Positions 57,291-64,000 of a stretch of DNA of 64,000 nt are shown piece after piece. The notes below the pieces were generated by a model. It was not told the origin of the DNA and did no database searches. It saw only the letters and a list, made by a program, of their open reading frames with translations. The DNA comes from Peribacillus sp. ACCC06369 (GTDB lineage: Bacteria; Bacillota; Bacilli; Bacillales; DSM-1321). The stretch is taken from NCBI RefSeq assembly GCF_030348945.1, contig NZ_JAUCEN010000002.1, positions 1,178,001 through 1,242,000 of the forward strand. The letters are read 5' to 3'. Numbering within the stretch: position 1 is the first letter of the stretch; the number at the start of each line of letters is the position of its first letter. Both the position numbers and the translations under genes were made by a program.

Positions 57291-58538
57291 GTGAAGAAGC
57301 TGATTTTTCATTTGTTCATGTCCATGTTCTTGATTTTTATTGTAAGTGCTTGTGGATCCAGTTCAGATTTGGAAAATAAAGTAGTGAAAGAAAATAAGAA
57401 AAACGAAGAAGCCAGTAATGAAGCGAAACCGAAAAAATTGATCATTTGGGAGGAAAAAGGTAAAGCGGAGGCCCTAAAGCCAGTGCTTGAAGCATTTGAA
57501 AAAGAATATGGAATCAAAGTTGAGCATGAAGAGCTGGAAATAGCTACCGAGATGTATGAACGGCTTCGTCGTGATGGGCCGATTGGAAACGGAAAAGCCC
57601 CGGATGTGGTAACTTTTTCTCATGAAAAAGTCGGGAAAATCGTAAAGGAAGGCCTAATTCAGGAAGTGAAAGTGAGTGATGAAGTATTAAATGCCTTCAT
57701 TGAATCTTCAATTAGAGGCGAGATGTATCAAGATAAGGTATTTGGATTGCCGAAATCCGTAAACACTTCCGTTTTCATTTATAATAAAAAATTGATGGCT
57801 AAGCCTCCTGAAACGATGAATGATTTATATAAAATGGCGAAGGAATTAAGACAAGGTAACGTGTATGGTTATTATGCCAAATGGAATGATTTCCATGATG
57901 GGTATGGAGTAATGGCTGGAATGGGAGGTTACACATTTAAAGATAAGAATGGAAATCTAGACCCTTCGGACATTGGTTTGAATAATAAGGGTGCTGTAAA
58001 AGGAGCTGCGTATATCCAAAAATGGTATAAAGCGGATTTGATCTCAAAAGGCGACAAGGCAGCGATCGAGAAGTTGTTTAGTCAAGGGGATTTGGCTTCT
58101 TTCATGAGTGACGGTAACTCATTTTCCGAGAGAAAGGATACAGGATTTGCCCCCTTGCCCGAATTGCCAAATGGTCAGCCAATGAAAACGTTCATGGAAA
58201 TCAAAGGCTGGCATGTAACAGCATTCACAAAACATCCTGATTGGTCTACGAAGTTAGTTGAATATTTGACAAACGATGATAATGCAATGCAACGTTATGA
58301 AATAACAGGGGAAATTCCTCCTAATAATTCAATCAAACACAATGCAGCAATCAAGGAAAATGAAAGGGCACAAGCCTTAAGCATACAAATACAATACGCT
58401 GAACCTGTGCCGAATATTCCGGAAATGAATAAGGTATGGGGACCGATGAATTCTGCCATGGATGATATAGCCACTGAAAAAGCAAAACCAAAAAGGGCTT
58501 TGGATAAAGCGGTTAAGACGATAAAAAAAGAACGATAA
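57291..58538 (+). CDS. Maltodextrin-type ABC sugar-binding lipoprotein
   Basis: About 415 residues. Lipoprotein signal with lipobox VSAC (Cys21), then an acidic/basic linker and an extracellular binding-protein fold with KKLIIWEEKGKAEALKPVLE (MalE-like), PDVVTFSHEKVG, GLPKSVNTSVFIYNK and FTKHPDWSTKLVEYL. Start GTG 57291 has better spacing to AAGGAG than ATG 57285. No permease genes follow, so partners are elsewhere or absent. Confidence 0.9.
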   Translation: MKKLIFHLFMSMFLIFIVSACGSSSDLENKVVKENKKNEEASNEAKPKKLIIWEEKGKAEALKPVLEAFEKEYGIKVEHEELEIATEMYERLRRDGPIGNGKAPDVVTFSHEKVGKIVKEGLIQEVKVSDEVLNAFIESSIRGEMYQDKVFGLPKSVNTSVFIYNKKLMAKPPETMNDLYKMAKELRQGNVYGYYAKWNDFHDGYGVMAGMGGYTFKDKNGNLDPSDIGLNNKGAVKGAAYIQKWYKADLISKGDKAAIEKLFSQGDLASFMSDGNSFSERKDTGFAPLPELPNGQPMKTFMEIKGWHVTAFTKHPDWSTKLVEYLTNDDNAMQRYEITGEIPPNNSIKHNAAIKENERAQALSIQIQYAEPVPNIPEMNKVWGPMNSAMDDIATEKAKPKRALDKAVKTIKKER

Positions 58539-58687
58539 TCGTCTTCTGCTTATTCCATTTCATTAACTGTATCCAGTATCCCCAATTTGTCCCTTTAGTG
58601 TAAAGTTTTTTATAATTTGGATTTGACGTTAAGGGGTCAAAAGGCTAATCTTAAAGGCGTAAAGAGATAGCTAGGAGGAGAGCGGAT

Positions 58688-60223
58688 ATGAGAAAAAGAG
58701 TGTTATCACTCGCTTTAATTCCGTTGCTTCTTTTTTACGCCATTCCAGTAGGAGCAGCTGAAAAAGAACAACGAACTTGGAAGGACGAAATCGTATATTC
58801 ATTATTGGTCGACCGATTTTTCGATGGTAATACACAAAATAATGGAGATGCGAATGTGAATGACCCTTCTGCGTTTAATGGTGGGGATTTTGAAGGTGTC
58901 ACGAAGAAACTGAATTATTTAAAAGATATGGGTTATACCGCTATCATCCTTTCACCAATTTTCGCTAATGATGAAAATGGCTATCATGGCGATTGGGTGA
59001 CTGATTTTTATAAAACGGATACACACTTTGGGACAATTAAAGAGTTTAAAAAACTCGTAAATGAGGCACATAAACGCGATATGAAGGTGATCATTGATTT
59101 TCAAGCAAATAATGTGGGTCCTGACTCATCTTGGCTGAACGACCCTGAAAAACAAGATTGGTTCCATGAAGAAAAAAAGATTTCCAATGAAGGTAATCAA
59201 AAGGATTTGGAAACAGGCTGGGTCGATGGTCTTCCGGATTTGAATCAAGACAATGAGGAAACACGGAAATATTTACTTGATGCCGCCAAATGGTGGATTA
59301 CGGAAACTGATATTGATGGGTACCGTTTAAATAAGGTTCAATACGTAGCAAAAGATTTTTGGAAGGAATTTGTAGGTGCAGTCAAATCTGAAAAATCAAA
59401 TTTCTATACAATCGGCGATATACAAGGTGATGCGGATTTGATTTCAAGCTATAAGAAGACGGGTATCGATGCTTTCATGGCTTATCCGCAAAATGTTGAG
59501 CTACGGGAAGCATTTGCTGCACCTGATAAAGAATTGAAACCCGTTTTTAATTCGTTTGCGAAAAGTGAAGATGAATTTGGGGGCAATGCTCCTCAGGCAT
59601 TGTTCATGGATACTCAGGGAATGCCGCGTTTTACAAAGGATGCAGCCGATCATAACGAAAACCCAGGTGCCAGATGGAGAATGGCGCTGTCATATCTATA
59701 TACGATGCCAGGAGTGCCAATCGTATTCTATGGATCGGAAATTGCCTTAAATGGTGATATTGCTCCGGATAATCATAAATTGATGAATTTCAAGACAGAA
59801 CAGGAATTGGTGGAATATATAACAAAGCTTTCTGATCTCAGAGACATGTACCCAGCATTGATAAAAGGGAATATGGAGCTTTTATATGAAAAAGGCGGAG
59901 CTTCGGTATTCAAACGTGTGTATGGTGATGAAACGATTGTCGTCGCCATGAACAATACGACTGAAACTCAAAAGATAAACCTTACTGAAAAGGAACTTGA
60001 AAGTAATAAAGAGTTGAGAGGTATGCTGAATGGGGATCTGGTCCGCAGTAAGGACAACAGCTACTCTATCGTAATCGACAGGGAGACGACAGAAGTTTAC
60101 ACACTGTCACCCAAGTCGATTATCAATATTCCTTACCTGTTAGTTATAGGATTGGTTCTTCTTATTTTTGGTATATTCATTGCTTTGGTTATTAAGCGTT
60201 CAAAACGGAACCAACCAAAATAA
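58688..60223 (+). CDS. Membrane-anchored GH13 protein lacking catalytic residues
   Basis: A 511-residue alpha-amylase-fold protein with a signal peptide (residues 1-23, ending VGAA), a GH13 barrel exported outside, and a C-terminal helix (about 475-498) plus basic tail, so anchored. Every GH13 signature deviates: IIDFQANN (His becomes Asn142), DGYRLNKVQ (nucleophile Asp becomes Asn215), IGDIQGD (acid Glu becomes Asp244), MDTQGMP (Asn-His-Asp becomes Thr-Gln-Gly311). Hydrolysis is therefore unlikely. GGAGGAG precedes ATG 58688; a TTGACG-17-TAATCT promoter-like pair lies at 58623-58651. A glucan-binding or receptor role is inferred from the neighbouring binding protein. Confidence 0.92.
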   Translation: MRKRVLSLALIPLLLFYAIPVGAAEKEQRTWKDEIVYSLLVDRFFDGNTQNNGDANVNDPSAFNGGDFEGVTKKLNYLKDMGYTAIILSPIFANDENGYHGDWVTDFYKTDTHFGTIKEFKKLVNEAHKRDMKVIIDFQANNVGPDSSWLNDPEKQDWFHEEKKISNEGNQKDLETGWVDGLPDLNQDNEETRKYLLDAAKWWITETDIDGYRLNKVQYVAKDFWKEFVGAVKSEKSNFYTIGDIQGDADLISSYKKTGIDAFMAYPQNVELREAFAAPDKELKPVFNSFAKSEDEFGGNAPQALFMDTQGMPRFTKDAADHNENPGARWRMALSYLYTMPGVPIVFYGSEIALNGDIAPDNHKLMNFKTEQELVEYITKLSDLRDMYPALIKGNMELLYEKGGASVFKRVYGDETIVVAMNNTTETQKINLTEKELESNKELRGMLNGDLVRSKDNSYSIVIDRETTEVYTLSPKSIINIPYLLVIGLVLLIFGIFIALVIKRSKRNQPK

Positions 60224-60301
60224 TCATATACCTCTCGATTGTGGGTAGCTGCCAAACATTGTCCCTAGGCTTTGTGGAAAACAGGATCGGGAGGGTACAG
60301 C

Positions 60302-61951
60302 ATGAATAAGATTTGGTGGAAAGAAGCGGTTTGCTATCAAATATACCCGCGCAGTTTCATGGATAGTAATGGTGATGGTGTAGGAGATATTAAAGGATTG
60401 ATTTCAAAGCTCGATTATCTGCAGGATTTAGGGGTAGATGTCATTTGGATTTGTCCATTTTACAAATCGCCCAATGCGGATAATGGCTATGATATTAGTG
60501 ATTATCAAGCAGTTTCCGATGAGTTCGGTTCAATCGAAGATATTGAACTGTTATTGGAAGATGTTCACGCACGTGGGATGAAGGTGATACTCGATCTTGT
60601 TTTGAACCATACAAGCGATGAGCACCCCTGGTTCGTTGAGTCACGTTCGTCACGCGATAATCCGAAACGGGATTGGTATATATGGAGGGATGGGCAGGAC
60701 GGACGGGAGCCTAATAATTGGGAAAGTATCTTTTCCGGAAGTGCCTGGAAATTCGATGAAAGGACCAATCAATACTATTTACATTTATTTGCCGAAAAGC
60801 AGCCAGACTTAAACTGGAAAAATGAGGGTGTGCGACAGGCGTTGTATGAAATGGTGAATTGGTGGCTCGATAAGGGAATTGATGGCTTCCGGATTGATGC
60901 GATTACGCATATTCATAAACGTGAAGGCCTGCCGGATATGCCCAACCCTTATTGGCATCAGTATGTACCTGCGTTTGAAATGCATACCAATCAGGACGGG
61001 ATTCTGGATTACCTTCAGGAGTTGAAGGAAGAGACTTTCTCTAAGTATGATATCATGACGGTCGGGGAGGCCAATGGGGTCAGGATTGAGCAGGCTGATG
61101 AATGGGTCGGGGAATTGAATGGGAAATTCAATATGATATTTCAATTTGAACATCTTGGACTTTGGAATAGGGGACATAATCACGATGTTGATGTTCAGGG
61201 GTTAAAACGCACCATGACCAAGTGGCAAAAGGGGCTGAAAAACAAAGGCTGGAATGCTTTGTTTTTTGAAAATCATGACCAGCCCAGAAGTGTATCGACC
61301 TGGGGAAATGATCATCAATATTGGCTGGAAAGCGCAAAAATGCTTGGGGCTCTATATTTTTTCATGCAAGGGACACCTTTTATTTATCAAGGCCAGGAAA
61401 TAGGCATGACGAATGTCAAATTTGATTCGATTGATGATTATGATGATGTTGGAATGAAAAATTTTTACCGGATTGAGACCTCAAAAGGTCGTCCGCATGA
61501 TGAAATAATGAACATTATATGGCATAGCGGCCGTGATAATTCACGAACGCCGATGCAATGGAATGATAAAGAAAATGGTGGGTTCACGCACGGAGCACCC
61601 TGGATGAAGGTTAATTCCAATTATCGTGCCATTAATGTAGAACAGCAGAGGAATGATCCATCATCCATTTATCATTTCTATAAAAAAATGATTGAACTTC
61701 GAAAAAAACATCAGGTCCTTGTTTATGGGGAATATGAATTATTATGGGAAGATCACCCTGAACTTTATATTTATACAAGAATTATGAATGGTGATTCAGT
61801 CAAGGTAATATGTAACTTTAGTGTGAATCACCACCAAATCGATCTTTCTCATTGGGGTGAAATGGAACTTTTACTAGCTAATTATGAGGATTGTCCTGAA
61901 GGGTCCGTTATTGATTTACGACCATATGAAACAAGGATTTATCGTTATTGA
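60302..61951 (+). CDS. malL: Oligo-1,6-glucosidase/alpha-glucosidase
   Basis: A 549-residue intracellular GH13_31-type alpha-glucosidase: EAVCYQIYPRSFMDSNGDG, DLVLNHTSDEH, DGFRIDAITH, MTVGEANGVR (Glu), and FFENHDQPRSVS, all intact. It resembles B. subtilis MalL (561), releasing glucose from maltose/isomaltose oligosaccharides. GGGAGGGTAC precedes ATG 60302; the frame opens earlier at 60272 without a site. It lies 78 nt after the dead GH13 gene. Confidence 0.93.
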   Translation: MNKIWWKEAVCYQIYPRSFMDSNGDGVGDIKGLISKLDYLQDLGVDVIWICPFYKSPNADNGYDISDYQAVSDEFGSIEDIELLLEDVHARGMKVILDLVLNHTSDEHPWFVESRSSRDNPKRDWYIWRDGQDGREPNNWESIFSGSAWKFDERTNQYYLHLFAEKQPDLNWKNEGVRQALYEMVNWWLDKGIDGFRIDAITHIHKREGLPDMPNPYWHQYVPAFEMHTNQDGILDYLQELKEETFSKYDIMTVGEANGVRIEQADEWVGELNGKFNMIFQFEHLGLWNRGHNHDVDVQGLKRTMTKWQKGLKNKGWNALFFENHDQPRSVSTWGNDHQYWLESAKMLGALYFFMQGTPFIYQGQEIGMTNVKFDSIDDYDDVGMKNFYRIETSKGRPHDEIMNIIWHSGRDNSRTPMQWNDKENGGFTHGAPWMKVNSNYRAINVEQQRNDPSSIYHFYKKMIELRKKHQVLVYGEYELLWEDHPELYIYTRIMNGDSVKVICNFSVNHHQIDLSHWGEMELLLANYEDCPEGSVIDLRPYETRIYRY

Positions 61952-62293
61952 TCTATAAATATCTTCCTTTGATTTGATTGGAAACTAGCTTTAAACCCTA
62001 TGTAGTTAGTCGTCTGACTTCTTTCTACCCAAAAGACCTGTCGTTTTTTAGAAGCTGATCCATAATCAGCTTCTTTTTAATTTTTGAAAAATATACGAAA
62101 AAAAACGGAAAAGTGGGTATTTTCTGATAAAATGAATAAACGGCAAAAAAAGTATGGAAATAGCTATTGGGCAGAGTGTATTATTAATACATAAAAATGT
62201 ATAAATATAAAATAAATATAAGAGAAGTGTTTATTGGTATTCACCTTTTTTTGAATGAAGTCAATAAAGGCTAAGAAGGGAGAGGGGAAATGC
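61952..62293. other. Gap upstream of the LacI regulator
   Basis: A 342-nt AT-rich gap holding the terminator at 62049-62080 and the likely regulator promoter. No other gene seen. Confidence 0.4.
62049..62080 (+). terminator. Terminator after malL
   Basis: GAAGCTGAT/ATCAGCTTC stem, CCATA loop, TTTTTAATTTTT tail. Confidence 0.92.
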
Positions 62294-63337
62294 ATGGCCA
62301 TCACGATAAAAGATGTGGCACAGTTAGCGAATGTTGCTCCTTCAACAGTTTCTCGAGTGATTGCAAATAATCCTCGAATAAGTGAAAAAACAAAGGTACG
62401 GGTACGTAAGGCGATGAATAAATTAGGATACCATCCAAACTTCATTGCACGAAGTCTTGCTAATCAATCAACCAGGATCATTGGCTTGGTACTGCCAAGC
62501 TCGTCAAATGATTATTATCAAAATCCATTTTTTCCGACGATCCTCCAGGGTCTTAGTGAGGGGGCTCAGGAAAACCATTATTCCCTGTTGCTAAGCACGG
62601 GAAAAACAGAAGATGAAATCTACGAAGGAGTCGTAAATATGGTGCAGGGGGGAATGGTTGATGGAATAATCCTGATGTATTCTAGGATGGACGATCACAT
62701 TCTGACCTATTTGAGAGCAAGGGATTTTCCATTTGTCATCATTGGGAAACCCTATGATTTTATCGAGGAGATAACATATGTAGATAACGATAATGTCTTG
62801 GCAGCCGAGCAGGCAACAGATTATCTCATTCAGCTAGGGCATGAAAGGATTGGATTCATCGGAGGTGATGTAACCCTAGTGATGACCCTCGATCGCTTAT
62901 TAGGTTATGAACGAGCGTTGAAGAGTGCTGGAATCAATCGAAGGAAGGAATATACCCTGCATGAAGACTTTTTGCATGAAGGTGGACAAGCTGCTGCAAA
63001 AAGGTTACTATCCATCGATGAACCACCAACCGCTTTGGTGGTCAGTGATGATCTTATGGCACTTGGCATCGTGCATTCACTTCGCGAGATGGGAGTGCGC
63101 ACTCCTGAAGAAATGTCCATCGTAAGCTTTAATAACGTTCTTTTCTCTGAACTGTCATTACCAGCCCTGACTTCTGTAGATATTAATATCTTCGATTTGG
63201 GATATCAGGCCGCTAAGGGCATCATTCAAATGCTGCAAACTGGAGATACTCCTGCTGGGTCCATCATTCCACATCATTTTGTTGAAAGGCATTCTTGCAG
63301 ATCGATCAAGCAAGGTTCGATGGCCATGACTTATTAA
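62294..63337 (+). CDS. LacI-family maltose-operon regulator
   Basis: A 347-residue repressor: N-terminal HTH TIKDVAQLANVAPSTVSRVI with hinge-helix KLGYHPNFIARSLA, then a sugar-binding core. It resembles MalR-type regulators of Bacillus and probably controls the preceding glucan genes, based on position. GAGAGGGG precedes ATG 62294; the frame upstream to 62255 is start-less by site. Target operators not found. Confidence 0.88.
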   Translation: MAITIKDVAQLANVAPSTVSRVIANNPRISEKTKVRVRKAMNKLGYHPNFIARSLANQSTRIIGLVLPSSSNDYYQNPFFPTILQGLSEGAQENHYSLLLSTGKTEDEIYEGVVNMVQGGMVDGIILMYSRMDDHILTYLRARDFPFVIIGKPYDFIEEITYVDNDNVLAAEQATDYLIQLGHERIGFIGGDVTLVMTLDRLLGYERALKSAGINRRKEYTLHEDFLHEGGQAAAKRLLSIDEPPTALVVSDDLMALGIVHSLREMGVRTPEEMSIVSFNNVLFSELSLPALTSVDINIFDLGYQAAKGIIQMLQTGDTPAGSIIPHHFVERHSCRSIKQGSMAMTY

Positions 63338-63339
63338 AC

Positions 63340-63374
63340 GAAAAGGGCATTGCGTAAAAGCAATGCCCTTTTGC
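63340..63374. terminator. Convergent terminator LacI gene/MBL gene
   Basis: AAAAGGGCATTGC/GCAATGCCCTTTT stem, short A-rich loop, both tracts present. Confidence 0.93.
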
Positions 63375-64000
63375 TAGAAATGTACGCTGAAACTTTGAAA
63401 TGTATGTACACCCGTTCCGTGTCTGACTAAGTTATTCTCTTTAAGATATTGAATGGCCGTAAGTATTTCACAAAAAATCTTTGGTTCAAGGCCGAGTTGG
63501 TTGTGTCCACCATAGATTTTGGAGACTTTCTGGATCGAAGCGATTTTTTCTAACGAATTCACAAGGTCTTCAGGGCTTGTCGAGGGATAAAATGCATAAA
63601 CTGGAGTATCTGAATAAAGCAGGTCACCAGTAAATAAATAACCAGTTTCATGATCCAAAATAGAGATGTGGCCAGGTGAATGCCCAGGTGTGTGATAAAT
63701 GCCTAAACTGCGGTTCCCAAGATCAATGGTGTCCCCATCCGATAAGAGTTTATCCGGGTACCCCTGGTATGGCTTGTATGTATCAGGGTCGAAAGACTTC
63801 GGTACGGGTATAGTGATATCCCGTGCCATGTCTTTTCTTATTTGTTCCAAAGACAAACCTTTAATGCCGTTGATCAGCCAATCGGCATCATCACCATGAA
63901 CATAAATTGTATCATAATCCCCATGTCCGCCAATATGATCCGCATGCACATGTGTGGTCAGGACGATTATCGGAAGTTCGGTAAGCTGGTCCGTAATCCG
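63374..64000 (-). CDS. MBL-fold hydrolase, 5' end outside window
   Basis: At least 208 residues, open to the window edge: TTHVHADHIGGHGD metal motif, HTPGHSPGHIS, FTGDLLYSD, and KIYGGHNQLG. It is a glyoxalase II/MBL-fold type hydrolase. The start lies beyond the window. Substrate unknown. It faces the LacI-type regulator. Confidence 0.85.
   Translation of the reverse strand, partial: RITDQLTELPIIVLTTHVHADHIGGHGDYDTIYVHGDDADWLINGIKGLSLEQIRKDMARDITIPVPKSFDPDTYKPYQGYPDKLLSDGDTIDLGNRSLGIYHTPGHSPGHISILDHETGYLFTGDLLYSDTPVYAFYPSTSPEDLVNSLEKIASIQKVSKIYGGHNQLGLEPKIFCEILTAIQYLKENNLVRHGTGVHTFQSFSVHF

Overview
The window comes from an endospore-forming Bacillaceae chromosome. Gene content and order follow the Bacillus subtilis yhaN-to-asnO segment closely: yhaN, yhaM, yhaL, prsA, yhaJ, yhaI, hpr, trpP, serC, hit, ecsABC, yhaA, hmoB, hemEH, yhgD, yhfH, yhfI, lplJ, lcfB, yhfN, the IDEAL-domain gene, comK, yhjD, yhjE, sip, addBA, gerPA-PF, yisL, yisN, asnO. 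Spore genes (gerP, yhaL, yjcZ-type peptides), a comK regulator and a TRAP-type trp leader all fit. The species is not proven; a Peribacillus-like member is an inference from the differences from B. subtilis.

Layout. 1-5.1 kb: the end of yhaN, then an insertion not in the B. subtilis order (an ImmA/IrrE-like metallopeptidase, then a Fur-box-preceded ABC ATPase plus FhuF-type reductase), then yhaM and yhaL. 5.1-6.5 kb: an apparently intact IS3/IS150-type element sitting in the loop of the yhaL/prsA bidirectional terminator. 6.5-13.7 kb: prsA, two 27-residue YjcZ-type peptides, small membrane proteins, yhaJ, yhaI, hpr, a YtxH-like gene, trpP under a TRAP site, serC and hit. 13.7-19 kb: a gene-free 0.67-kb stretch with a direct repeat, then ecsABC, yhaA and a PAP2 phosphatase. 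19-25 kb: haem genes (hmoB, hemE, hemH, with no hemY following), yhgD, yhfH, yhfI, lplJ. 25-31 kb: lcfB with clear promoter, cre-like and FadR sites, an HD phosphohydrolase, an orphan LuxR-type regulator with a degenerate receiver, yhfN and a YitT-family protein.

31-34.6 kb: an IDEAL-domain gene and comK, then about 2.4 kb of decayed sequence (MBL/DUF3006 pseudogene pair, fragment of a probable LXG-type toxin, further remnants). 34.6-45.2 kb: yhjD, yhjE, sip, addB-addA, then a stand-alone trpB where B. subtilis has sbcDC. 45.2-47.3 kb: the six-gene gerP spore-coat operon behind a SigK-like promoter. 47.4-55.1 kb: an acyl-CoA synthetase, an MFS transporter, a DUF418 protein, yisL, yisN, asnO. 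55.2-63.3 kb: an alpha-glucan module with a cytoplasmic neopullulanase-type GH13, a sugar-binding lipoprotein, a membrane-anchored GH13 that has lost its catalytic residues, an oligo-1,6-glucosidase and a LacI-type regulator. The window ends inside an MBL-fold hydrolase.

The strongest unusual signals are the catalytically dead membrane-anchored GH13 protein beside a permease-less sugar-binding protein, and the IS element that split a terminator hairpin with its 3-bp target duplication still readable. Next come the TRAP triplets on trpP, the isolated trpB, the missing hemY and sbcDC, the degenerate receiver, and the decayed island after comK.
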